Assembly (NCBI GenBank): GCA_018830645.1
Contig: JAHJSA010000052.1
Coordinates: 1-64,000, forward strand
From: Actinomycetota bacterium
Lineage (GTDB): Bacteria > Actinomycetota > Thermoleophilia > RBG-16-64-13
Direction of reading: 5' to 3'
DNA length: 64,000 bases
The stretch's first letter is position 1; each line of letters starts with the position of its first letter. Of this stretch, positions 47,790-56,709 are shown piece by piece. Made by a program: the position numbers and the translations under genes. The notes below the pieces were generated by a model. That model saw only the letters and a list, made by a program, of their open reading frames with translations. It did not search any database and had not been told where the DNA came from.

Positions 47790-49663
47790 GCCGTGACGAT
47801 GCTGTGACGGGGGGCTCCCGTGTGCTGGTGGTGGATGTCGGCACCGGCGAGACGAGTGAGGAGACGCTCTCCCCGCAGGTGACCCGCGATTTCGTGGGCG
47901 CCCGCGGGCTGGGGGCCTACTACCTCTTCAAGAACCTGGAACCCGGCATCGATGCGCTGGACCCCAGGAACCCGCTGATCTTCGGTGCGGGCCCCTTGGC
48001 GGGAACCACCGCCCCCGGGGGAGCCCGAGCGTCGCTGGTGACGAAGTCGCCTCAGACCGGCATCTACCTGTTCAGTATCACCAGTGGCCGGCTGGGTCCG
48101 GCCCTCAAACGGTCCGGGTACGACCTCGTCGTGCTCACCGGCCGCGCCGAGCGGCCGGTGTACGTGGAGATGGACGGGGGTCGCGTCCGAGTGCGTGACG
48201 CCGAGCACCTGTGGGGCCTCGACACGCAGGCCACTCAGGAGGTGCTGCGGATCGAGCTTCGCGACGACAAGGCGGCCATCACGTGCATCGGGCCGGCCGG
48301 GGAGCGTCTCGTGCCGAGTGCGAACCTCATCAACGAGCGGCGCGCTCTCGGCAGAGGTGGAGCCGGCGCCGTGATGGGTTCGAAGAACGTGAAGGCCCTC
48401 GTGATCCGCTGGGGTGATGAGGCGCCGTCTCTAGCCGATCCCGCCGGCTTTCGCGCCGCGGCCCGCGCCGCGGTCCGCGAGCTAAGAGCCCACCCGTTCA
48501 CCTCGGGCCCACTGAAGGCCTTCGGCTCCGTGAGCACGGTGGCCGTGGCCGCGCACGCGGGGATCCTGCCCGCGGACAACTGGCGGCGCACCGCGTCGCC
48601 GGAGGAAGCGGAGCGGCTGATGGGTGACGAGCTGCGCGATCGGTACCTGGTGAAAGACGTGGCGTGCGGCGATCCCTGTCCGTCGCGGTGCTCGAAGATC
48701 ACGGTGGTGCGTGAAGGGCCCTACGCCGGTTCCATGACCGAGGGGCCGGAGTACGAGACCGTGTACTCGCTCGGCACCGCCTGCGGCGTCTTCGATCTGG
48801 CGACCATCATCCACGCGGATAGCCTCTGCGATCTCTACGGGATCGACTCGATCTCGGTGGGAGTCACGATCGCGTTCGCAATGGAGTGCGCCGAGCGGGG
48901 ACTCCTTTCCGAGGAGGACACCGGCGGGCCGTTGCGCTTCGGCGACGGGGAAGCGGTGGTGCGTCTCGTGCGCGACACCGCTTTCCGGGAGGGTCTCGGC
49001 GCGCGGCTCGCCGCCGGCACCCGGGCTCTGGCCGCCGAGATCGGCGGTGGCGCCGAAGGCTTCGCCATGCACGCGAAGGGCATGGAGCTTGGAGGCTACG
49101 ACCCGCGGGGAGCGAAGGGTATGGCCCTGGTGTACGCGTGCGGCCCCCGGGGCGGGTGTCACCATGCCGGTGGCTACACTGTGGCCGTGGAGCTGAGCAA
49201 CCCCGACATCGACAGGTTCGCCGACACGGGCAAGGCCCGGTTGACCTTGGGCACGCGCGATCGGCGCGCCGGCTTCGCCGACGCGGCCGGTACCTGCGCG
49301 TTCCTGATCGTGGGGCTCCAAGACGGCACAGTGGCCGACTTGGTGTCGGCGTCCTCCGGATTCGATTACTCCCCTGCCGATCTATACCTGGCGGGAGCGC
49401 GCATCAACGCCCTCGAGCGGGTGATCAATGTGCGGGAGGGTGTGCGTCCGGAGGACGATTCCCTGCCTGCGCGGCTCACGGCCGAGACCCTGCCCGATGG
49501 CCCGGCGGCCGGACAGAGGGTGGACCTCGCGCTCATGCGTTCGGAATTCTACCGCGAGAGCGGTCTGGATCCTCGCACCGGGCTGCCCACGAGCGAGACA
49601 TTGGAGCGATTGAGCCTGGCGTGGGTGCTTGACGATCCCGCCGTAGCGGCGCTGACGGGATAG
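47786..49663 (+). CDS. Aldehyde:ferredoxin oxidoreductase 2, variant cluster spacing
   Basis: A 625-residue AOR-family protein: VGARGLGAYYLFKNLEPGID, ITCIGPAGERLVPSANLINE and GRGGAGAVMGSKNVKALVI are standard. The iron-sulfur region reads CGDPCPSRC near residue 295, a CX3CX3C spacing in place of the usual CX2CX3C seen in AOR-1 and AOR-3 here. A late Cys is present in AAGTCAFLI. Its stop and start overlaps place it firmly in the operon. It may have a different redox partner or substrate from the other two. Confidence 0.88.
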   Translation: MSRDDAVTGGSRVLVVDVGTGETSEETLSPQVTRDFVGARGLGAYYLFKNLEPGIDALDPRNPLIFGAGPLAGTTAPGGARASLVTKSPQTGIYLFSITSGRLGPALKRSGYDLVVLTGRAERPVYVEMDGGRVRVRDAEHLWGLDTQATQEVLRIELRDDKAAITCIGPAGERLVPSANLINERRALGRGGAGAVMGSKNVKALVIRWGDEAPSLADPAGFRAAARAAVRELRAHPFTSGPLKAFGSVSTVAVAAHAGILPADNWRRTASPEEAERLMGDELRDRYLVKDVACGDPCPSRCSKITVVREGPYAGSMTEGPEYETVYSLGTACGVFDLATIIHADSLCDLYGIDSISVGVTIAFAMECAERGLLSEEDTGGPLRFGDGEAVVRLVRDTAFREGLGARLAAGTRALAAEIGGGAEGFAMHAKGMELGGYDPRGAKGMALVYACGPRGGCHHAGGYTVAVELSNPDIDRFADTGKARLTLGTRDRRAGFADAAGTCAFLIVGLQDGTVADLVSASSGFDYSPADLYLAGARINALERVINVREGVRPEDDSLPARLTAETLPDGPAAGQRVDLALMRSEFYRESGLDPRTGLPTSETLERLSLAWVLDDPAVAALTG

Positions 49664-49671
49664 GAGGAACA

Positions 49672-51288
49672 TTGGGCTACTACGCCGATCTCAGGGAGTA
49701 CATCTCGGAGTTGGAGGCACGCGGCCTCGTCCGCCGTGTGTCCTCCAGGATCTGCAAGGACACGGAACTGATGCCGCTGGTGCGCCTCCAGTTTCGAGGG
49801 TTGCCGGCCGAGCAGCGGACCGCCTTCGTCTTCGACGACGTGACCGACGTGGCCGGCCGGCGGTATCGCGGGAGCCTCGCGGTGGGCGTGCTCGGAGCAA
49901 GCCGGGGCGTGTATGCCGCGGCCTTGGGATGCCGGCCGGAGGAGATCCGCGAAAGGTGGGCTGCGGTGCATCGTGGCTACGTGGAGCCCAGGATGGTGAC
50001 CGATGGGCCGGTGAAGGAAGAGATCCACGTGGGTGAGGGGTTGCTCGAGCACGACGGTCTGCTGGAATTCCCGCACCCGATATCCACACCCGGCTTCGAC
50101 CCCGCTCCCTTCCTCACGTCGCCGTACTGGATCACCAAGGACCCCGAGACCGGCGTGCGCAATGTGGGCACCTACCGGGGCATGATCAAAGGGCCGGGGC
50201 GCACCGGGGTCATGGTCCATCAGTCGCAACACATCGGCCTGCACTTCCAGAAGGCGAAAGCACGGGGGCAGAACTTGGAAGCGGCCGTGGTGGTGGGATG
50301 CGTTCCCGCGGTGGGCCTCTGCAGCGTTGCCAAGATCCCGTTTGGCATCGATGAGTACACCGTGGCCGGTGGCATAGCCGGCGGTCCGCTCGATCTGGTG
50401 AAATGCGAGACGGTGGATTTGGAGGTGCCGGCCGCGGCCGAGATCGTGATCGAGGGCTACATCGACACCTCATACCGTGAGGCCGAGGCGCCCTTTGGGG
50501 AGTACACGGGCTACATGGGCACGCGCGCGATGAACCCCGTGTTCACCGTCACCGCGATCACCCACCGGAAAGAGCCCATGTATCAGGCCTTCCTGAGCCA
50601 GTTTCCGCCGTCGGAGAGCAGCCTCATTCGCAAGCTCGCGTACGACGGCGTGTATCTGAACTTCCTCAAGAACGACTGCAATATCCCGGGCGTGCTCGAC
50701 GTGCAGCTGCACGAGTCCACGGGGAGCTACGGCCTCATGGTGATCCAGCTGCGCAAGTCGCACCACGCTCAGCCCTGGCAGGCCTTGAACGCGGCCGTGG
50801 CGCTCGACCCGACCATCGGCAAGACGATAGTGGCCGTGGACGAAGACATCGACCCCGCCGACGCCGACGCGGTGAACTGGGCCATGGCGTACCGGATGAG
50901 ACCGCACCTGGACGTGCGCATCACCACCGGAAAGATGTCGATCCTGGACCCGTCTTCGGCGCCGCCCGACGCTCCGGTAGACGAACAGCGTTTCCCGCCG
51001 CCGGTGGGGACCTCGGCGATGCTCATCGACGCCACCATCAAATGGGACTACCCACCCACTTCGCTGCCGCGCCGCCCTTTCATGGAGAAGGCGATAGAGC
51101 GCTGGAAGGCGGAGGGGTTGCCCGAGCTCTCGCTTCGAAATCCGTGGCACGGCTACGAGCTGGGCTACTGGACGGACGAGGCGCGCAGGGAGGCCGAAGC
51201 CGCCACCGAGGGGCGCTACCTGGAGACCGGCGACCGGCTGTTGTCGTCGAGGGAAGATCTGCCGCGCGAACGCGGCGGGGAAGGGTAG
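49672..51288 (+). CDS. UbiD-family (de)carboxylase of the AOR operon
   Basis: A 538-residue protein, longer than UbiD at 7616. The prFMN-enzyme carboxylate motif EAPFGEYTGY has both Glu residues (E-X4-E) near residue 268, and the arginine region is NVGTYRGMIKGPGRTG near 160. A TTG start follows GGAGGAAC at a good distance. Its place between AORs suggests decarboxylation or carboxylation of an aromatic, heteroaromatic or alpha,beta-unsaturated acid. It is too distant from the quinone-type copy to share its substrate. Confidence 0.9.
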   Translation: MGYYADLREYISELEARGLVRRVSSRICKDTELMPLVRLQFRGLPAEQRTAFVFDDVTDVAGRRYRGSLAVGVLGASRGVYAAALGCRPEEIRERWAAVHRGYVEPRMVTDGPVKEEIHVGEGLLEHDGLLEFPHPISTPGFDPAPFLTSPYWITKDPETGVRNVGTYRGMIKGPGRTGVMVHQSQHIGLHFQKAKARGQNLEAAVVVGCVPAVGLCSVAKIPFGIDEYTVAGGIAGGPLDLVKCETVDLEVPAAAEIVIEGYIDTSYREAEAPFGEYTGYMGTRAMNPVFTVTAITHRKEPMYQAFLSQFPPSESSLIRKLAYDGVYLNFLKNDCNIPGVLDVQLHESTGSYGLMVIQLRKSHHAQPWQALNAAVALDPTIGKTIVAVDEDIDPADADAVNWAMAYRMRPHLDVRITTGKMSILDPSSAPPDAPVDEQRFPPPVGTSAMLIDATIKWDYPPTSLPRRPFMEKAIERWKAEGLPELSLRNPWHGYELGYWTDEARREAEAATEGRYLETGDRLLSSREDLPRERGGEG

Positions 51289-51292
51289 ATAG

Positions 51293-52483
51293 ATGGTCGA
51301 CATCGCCGTAGACTTCGCGGGGCTCCGGCTCAAGAACCCCTTCATCATCGCTTCGTCGGAGCTCACCAACACCCTGGACAAGGTCAAGACCGCCGAGGAG
51401 CGCGGCGCCTCGGCGGTGAGCACCAAGCTCGCCTTCCTGCACGTGCCCTTCCCGGCCCGCCCCTACCACATCGTCGAGCGGCACGGCGGCTTCTACTCCC
51501 CTTCCGGTGAGCGTCTGGACGTGGAGCGGGCGCAGCGGCTCATCCAGGAGTCGAAGGAGCAGACCGAGTTGGCGGTGATCGCCAACATGATGGGCCCCGG
51601 CGAGGATCTCGAGGGCTGGGCCACCTTGGGCCGCATGCTCGAGGAAGCGGGCGCCGACATGCTCGAACTGAACATGTCGTGCCCGAACGTGGGCCTGATG
51701 GCCAAGCAGCTCGGGGTGGAAGCTCCGCCGGAACTGGGCGCGTTCTTGGGCCAGAACCCGCAGCTGGCGGGTGAGGTTGCCCGCGCAGTGTCTGCCGCGG
51801 TCTCGATCCCTGTCATGGCCAAGATGACGCCCGAAGCCAACACGCGCCTCGTGGCCGCCGCCTGCGCGGCCGGCGGCGCGGCGGCCGTCGCGGCCATCAA
51901 CTGCCCGCAGTCGCTTCCGGGCCTGGATATCTACAACGGCGGCCGCCCCCTCTATCCCACGGTGCGCAACCAGTCGTTCGCGGGGTTGTGCGGCCCCTGG
52001 ATCAGGCCGCTCGCCTACCGCCACGTGGCCCAGATCCGTCAGGCTCTGCCCGACTTCCCCATCGCCGGCGGAGGCGGCCTCATGAACTGGCGCCACGTGG
52101 TGGAGATGATCATGTACGGGGCCACCTCGGTGACCTTCTGCTCGCTGCTGTACCTCAAGGGCTACACGTCGTTCAGCAAGATTGAAGGGGGCCTCCGGAA
52201 GTTCATGGAGGAGGCCGGCTACGAGTCGCTCGCCGACTTCCGCGGCCTCGCCCTCCCGTACATCGTCACCCCCGACCAGGTGGACTATGTCACCAAGCTG
52301 CCGGCGTTCGATCTCGAGAAGTGCAATGGCTGTGGGATGTGCGCGGCCCCCGGCCACTGTGAGTGCATCGAGATGATCGACGCTGTGCCGGTGCTGGTGA
52401 AGCCCGAAGAATGCTATTCCTGCGCGGTCTGCTACTTCCTATGCCCGCGCGACGCCATAGCGATGGAGGAGGTCACGGCATGA
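51293..52483 (+). CDS. PreA-like dihydroorotate/dihydropyrimidine dehydrogenase with two Fe-S clusters
   Basis: A 396-residue FMN TIM-barrel protein (LKNPFIIASSELTNTLDKV, ANMMGPGEDLEGWATLGRML, MLELNMSCPNVG, AGGGGLMNWRHVVEMIMYGAT) fused to a C-terminal ferredoxin domain with CNGCGMCAAPGHC and CYSCAVCYFLCP. PreA reduces the pyrimidine ring in dihydropyrimidine dehydrogenase; no PreT partner is seen. The role here could be ring or double-bond reduction using electrons from the AORs. It overlaps AOR-3 by four bases. Confidence 0.88.
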   Translation: MVDIAVDFAGLRLKNPFIIASSELTNTLDKVKTAEERGASAVSTKLAFLHVPFPARPYHIVERHGGFYSPSGERLDVERAQRLIQESKEQTELAVIANMMGPGEDLEGWATLGRMLEEAGADMLELNMSCPNVGLMAKQLGVEAPPELGAFLGQNPQLAGEVARAVSAAVSIPVMAKMTPEANTRLVAAACAAGGAAAVAAINCPQSLPGLDIYNGGRPLYPTVRNQSFAGLCGPWIRPLAYRHVAQIRQALPDFPIAGGGGLMNWRHVVEMIMYGATSVTFCSLLYLKGYTSFSKIEGGLRKFMEEAGYESLADFRGLALPYIVTPDQVDYVTKLPAFDLEKCNGCGMCAAPGHCECIEMIDAVPVLVKPEECYSCAVCYFLCPRDAIAMEEVTA

Positions 52484-54441
52484 ACGGCTGGGCGGGACGC
52501 ATCATCCGCGTAAACCTGACCGCCGGAACGATCGCGGTAGAGGATCTCGACCCGAAGTTCGCCCGGGAGTTCATCGGAGGGCGGGGGTTCAACGCGAAGA
52601 TCATCTACGACGAGTACGACCCGGCCAACCGAGACCCCTTCAGCCCGGACAACATCTTCTGCGTGAGCACAGGGCTCCTGGGTGGCACCCTCGCCCCCGC
52701 CGCCGGGCGCACCACCTGCTCCGTCGCCATCAACCCCATCACCGGGGTCTTCGGCGACGGCAACGCGGGGGGCCATTTCGGCGCGGAACTCAAGCAGGCT
52801 GGATACGACACCATCGTGGTGAAAGGGGCCTCCGAGACCCCCGTGTACCTTTCCATCTACGACGACGAGGTCGAGCTCCTCGACGCCACACCCATCTGGG
52901 GCAAGGTAGTCACCGAGTCGGACGAGTGGCTGCGCGCCCGCATCGGCGACGCTCAGGCCCAGGTGTACACCATCGGTCCCGCCGGCGAGAACCTGGTCAG
53001 CATCGCCATCCCTCTCTGCAACCTCACGCGGGCGCCGGGTGGGGGCGGCACCGGCGGGGTGCTGGGCTCGAAGAAGCTGAAGGGGATCGTGGTGCGCGGC
53101 ACCCGCGGCGTCGGGATCGCCCGGCCCGAGGAGTTCAAGGCGGCGTGCGAGGAGTCCTTCGACCATCTCACAAATCACCCGCTCTACGCGTCGTGGGCCA
53201 AGTATGGCACTCCGGTGCTCCTCGGTGTGTATAACGCGGGCGGTGCGCTGCCTGTGAAGAACTGGCAGACGGGCACGTTCGAGGGGTGGGAAGGGCTCGA
53301 CGGTGCCGCCTTCGTGGAGAAGTATTCCAAGAAGTCCAAGGGGTGTTTCACGTGCCCCATGCACTGCAGCCACTTCTGGGAGATCACCGACGGGCCGTAC
53401 GCCGGCACGAAGCAGGAGGGTGTTGAGTACGAGGCCACCGACGGCTTCGGGGCGCGTAGCGGCAACGCGAACCTGGCCTCCACCCTCTACCTCAACAAGC
53501 GCTGCAACGAACTCGGAGTCTGCGTGGTGCAGACGGCGAACGTCTATGCCACCGCCAAGCACCTGTGGCAGGACGGGATCATCGACGCCACCGACACGGG
53601 CGGGCTCGATCTGTCCTGGGAGAACTGGGAGGACATGCCCGCGGTGGTGGAGCAGCTTGCGCGGCGGGAAGGCTTCGGGGGCCTCTGGTCGGAGGGCGTC
53701 TACCAGGGCTGCCAGAAGATAGCTGAACTCAAGGGTCTACCCGAGGAGCAGGTGACCAGGTACGCGATCCAGTCGAAGAAGATGACCCTCTCCTCGTACG
53801 ACCCGCGCCCCCTCAAAGGCGGGGCCCTCGAGGTGGGCACCTCCACCCGGGGCGCCGATCACCTGCGGGGCCTGCCGACGCTGGAGGTCTTCGGGCACTG
53901 GTACCGCGACAAGCAGGAGGACGTGGTCAACGACCTCGACGTGCCGGCGGAGGTGGTCGCCCGGTGGTTCGAGCTGGACCTCCTCAAGAAGGAGAAGTAC
54001 GAGGGCAAGGAGGAGATGGTCAAGTACTACCAGGACCACTGCGCCATGGCCGACGCCCTCGAGATCTGCAAGTTCATCACCTCCTGGCGGTTCGGCATCG
54101 GAGCACCCCGCATGGCCCGGCTGATGAGCGCGGCCACGGGCGTCGACTACACGTGGCAGGACGTCCAGGAAGCAGGCGATCGACTCTACACCCTGGAGTA
54201 CGCCCTGCAGCGGCGCTACGGGTTGGGTCGGGCTGAGGACATGCTGCCCGACCGTTTCTACGAGGAGGCGCTCCCCAGCGGGGCCGTCATCGACCGCGAG
54301 AAGTACGAGGAGATGCTCACCGCGTACTACGTCCTCAGGGGATACGACAAGGACACCGGTACGCCCACCGAGGAGAAGCTCCGTTCGCTCGGCCTCGACG
54401 ACGTTGCCGACGATCTGAAGAGCCGCGGAATCATCCCATGA
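52480..54441 (+). CDS. Aldehyde:ferredoxin oxidoreductase 3
   Basis: A 653-residue AOR-family protein starting MNGWAGRIIRVNLTAGTI, with GGAGGAGG just upstream. Marks include FIGGRGFNAKIIYDEYDP, TIGPAGENLVSIAIPLCN, GGTGGVLGSKKLKGIVVRG and the cluster motif CFTCPMHC near residue 290. It is the third AOR of the region and is also somewhat longer than the other two. Three AOR paralogues in one regulon suggest several aldehyde or acyl steps, or specialised partners. Confidence 0.92.
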   Translation: MNGWAGRIIRVNLTAGTIAVEDLDPKFAREFIGGRGFNAKIIYDEYDPANRDPFSPDNIFCVSTGLLGGTLAPAAGRTTCSVAINPITGVFGDGNAGGHFGAELKQAGYDTIVVKGASETPVYLSIYDDEVELLDATPIWGKVVTESDEWLRARIGDAQAQVYTIGPAGENLVSIAIPLCNLTRAPGGGGTGGVLGSKKLKGIVVRGTRGVGIARPEEFKAACEESFDHLTNHPLYASWAKYGTPVLLGVYNAGGALPVKNWQTGTFEGWEGLDGAAFVEKYSKKSKGCFTCPMHCSHFWEITDGPYAGTKQEGVEYEATDGFGARSGNANLASTLYLNKRCNELGVCVVQTANVYATAKHLWQDGIIDATDTGGLDLSWENWEDMPAVVEQLARREGFGGLWSEGVYQGCQKIAELKGLPEEQVTRYAIQSKKMTLSSYDPRPLKGGALEVGTSTRGADHLRGLPTLEVFGHWYRDKQEDVVNDLDVPAEVVARWFELDLLKKEKYEGKEEMVKYYQDHCAMADALEICKFITSWRFGIGAPRMARLMSAATGVDYTWQDVQEAGDRLYTLEYALQRRYGLGRAEDMLPDRFYEEALPSGAVIDREKYEEMLTAYYVLRGYDKDTGTPTEEKLRSLGLDDVADDLKSRGIIP

Positions 54442-54491
54442 CCGTAGGGTCGTGGTGAGAGAGAGCGCCTACGTTTCAGAGGGCGGCTGAC

Positions 54492-56705
54492 GTGCGGCTT
54501 GTGTTGCTCGAGCCCTCGGGGTCTCGGAAACGGGGGGTCGCGACTCACCCCCTGTTGCGACTCGCGCCCGATTCCGCCGGCGGTGTCGAGGCTCGGGACG
54601 CCGGCCTCGAGGTCGATCGCGTTCGCCTGCGGGGCCTGCGGGCCGCGGTGGAGGGCGCTCCCCTCGTTGCCGCCCGCCGGCTGGCGGACACCCTGCGAGG
54701 GCAGGGCGTGGCGGTGGTCGAAGCCGAAGACGCCGCGGCCGCCGCGGCCGCCATTGCCGAGTTCGCGCGCGGCGCCTCTCCGGAAGCTCGTGCAGTCGGG
54801 AACAATTCGTCGGTGCTCAAAGAGTTGGGAGCGGAGCTGGAGGCGACGGGAGTACGGCTGACCCCCGGCTATCCGGGCCGCGCCGCACCCGAGCCCGAGC
54901 GCGTTGTCACGCGAGGCTGGCAGCTTCCATCCGACCCCGCTTCTGTGGGAGAGAACACGTTCGTGGAGCGTCTTCCGCGTCCGCGCCTCGAGGCGTGCCT
55001 GCACGTCGGCGAAGGCTCTGGTCGCGACGGCGACGTCACGGACGTCGGGCCGGCCCACCACTGCCGCAGAGGGCGGCGTGACGTGACGGCGATCCTGGGG
55101 GTGAGCGCCGCGGGGGCGGACGGCTCCTTCGCATGGGTGCAGCACTTCGAGAACATCTCGGTCGCCCTTTCCGAGGCGGGCCGCGTGGTCCTCGTGGTGA
55201 CCGTGGACAAGGTGCTGCCCGATGAGGAAGCCGCGCGTCTCCAGGCCGGCCTCGCCGCTTCGTTCGGATGGGCGGCCCGCATCCTCGACGGGGCCGACGC
55301 GGGCGCGGGCGCGCTCGGCCAACGGCTGTGGGAGGAGGCCGGCCCCGCTTCCTCCGGTTCTCCCGAAGTCTTGGTGGTGCTGCTCGACAACGGCCGTTCC
55401 GCCCTCGCCGCTTCCCCCTATGCTCCGCTCCTGCGCTGCATCTCGTGCCGTGCTTGTCGAAAAGACTGCCCCACGCAGGCCTGGTTCGGCGGCGACCTGA
55501 AGATGAGCCCGGTGGAGTACGTGCGCTTCTTCCTCCTCGGCCTGCACGACGACCTCGGTCTCTGCGTGGGCTGCGGGAAGTGCGGGCAGTCGTGCCCCGT
55601 CGACATAGACATTCCATTGCTGATCGCCCGGGCGCGCGACGAACGCGGCCTGGCCCGCTACGCGCGCGATTTCGCCCTGATGAATCCCGAGTTCCTGGGC
55701 CGGGTCGGTTCATTCGTGCTGGGCGGGAGCAGGGGCGGCCGTAGAGCTGGGGTGCTCGCCGAGAAAGGGGCGGGTGTCCACCGGGACTTCCGGATGCCCC
55801 CTTTTGCCCGCAGGGACTTCTACCGGGTGATGGAGGAACGTGGCTCTACTCCCTTCCGCTACGCCGGCTCAGCCGCGGGTGTCGCCCGGACGGGGAGGCG
55901 AGTGGCGGAGAGAGCGGGCGCCGGCCCCCGGGTGGTCTTGTTCTCCGGATGCTTCGTCAATTATCACGATGTGGAGCAGGGCGTGGCCACCGTCAGCCTG
56001 CTCGAGAAAGCCGGATTCGCGGTGGACGTGCCGCGTCACCACTGCTGCGACATCCCGAAGCTCCAGGGTGGTTCGTGGCGGCACGCCCGGCGCCGGGCGT
56101 CGGAGAACGTCCGCATGCTGAAGGAGGCCGTCTGCGGCGCCGAGGCGGTGGTCACGGGGTGCCCGAGCTGTGCCCGCGCCCTCGTAGACTTCTATCCCGA
56201 ACTGCTGGGCGCGGAAGCGTCATGGTTGACGACGGCGGTGAAGGAGCTCTTCTTGTTCCTGCGCGAGAGTGGGTTGGATCCCCGGCCGGGGCGATCCGGG
56301 GCGGCGGCTTCCGCCGGCACCGGGTCGGCGGCGGTGGTGGACTCCGGGTTGGCGTCGCCGCCGCCGGGGGCTAAGTCCGAGGGTGACCTGCTCTACCATG
56401 TGCCCTGCCACTATCCCGCGGTCGATCCCGAGCTCTCCCTCCTCGGGTTCTTCGACACCCTGGGGGCGTCCGTCACGGAAGTGGGCCGTGGGTGCTGTGG
56501 GATGTCGGGCTCTTTCGGGATGAAGACCCGTTCCTACGCGCTGTCGCGCGAGATCGCTGCCGATGCGTTCAGGCGCGTTCGGGAGTTCGAAGGGACCACG
56601 GTCATGACCAACTGCGGAGCCTGCAGACTCCAGTTCGAGCAGGGGACCGGCCGGGATGTGTTGCACCCCGCGGTCGTCCTGGACACGCTGACATCGAGGA
56701 GGTAG
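54492..56705 (+). CDS. LUD / 2x[4Fe-4S] / double CCG-domain fusion protein (LutB-LutA/HdrD-like)
   Basis: A 737-residue protein from a GTG start. Residues 1 to about 300 resemble a LUD domain, with AVGNNSSVLKELGAELEATG near 97. Two [4Fe-4S] motifs follow, CISCRACRKDCP near 316 and CVGCGKCGQSCP near 359. Then come two CCG domains: GCFVNY ... HHCCDIPK ... GCPSCAR near 487-560, and HVPCHY ... GCCGMSGSFG ... NCGACR near 640-720. CCG domains carry noncubane clusters in HdrB/D. In lactate utilisation these parts are separate proteins, so the fusion is notable. It may connect AOR-derived electrons to another acceptor, or oxidise a 2-hydroxy acid. Confidence 0.85.
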   Translation: MRLVLLEPSGSRKRGVATHPLLRLAPDSAGGVEARDAGLEVDRVRLRGLRAAVEGAPLVAARRLADTLRGQGVAVVEAEDAAAAAAAIAEFARGASPEARAVGNNSSVLKELGAELEATGVRLTPGYPGRAAPEPERVVTRGWQLPSDPASVGENTFVERLPRPRLEACLHVGEGSGRDGDVTDVGPAHHCRRGRRDVTAILGVSAAGADGSFAWVQHFENISVALSEAGRVVLVVTVDKVLPDEEAARLQAGLAASFGWAARILDGADAGAGALGQRLWEEAGPASSGSPEVLVVLLDNGRSALAASPYAPLLRCISCRACRKDCPTQAWFGGDLKMSPVEYVRFFLLGLHDDLGLCVGCGKCGQSCPVDIDIPLLIARARDERGLARYARDFALMNPEFLGRVGSFVLGGSRGGRRAGVLAEKGAGVHRDFRMPPFARRDFYRVMEERGSTPFRYAGSAAGVARTGRRVAERAGAGPRVVLFSGCFVNYHDVEQGVATVSLLEKAGFAVDVPRHHCCDIPKLQGGSWRHARRRASENVRMLKEAVCGAEAVVTGCPSCARALVDFYPELLGAEASWLTTAVKELFLFLRESGLDPRPGRSGAAASAGTGSAAVVDSGLASPPPGAKSEGDLLYHVPCHYPAVDPELSLLGFFDTLGASVTEVGRGCCGMSGSFGMKTRSYALSREIAADAFRRVREFEGTTVMTNCGACRLQFEQGTGRDVLHPAVVLDTLTSRR

Positions 56706-56709
56706 AAGG

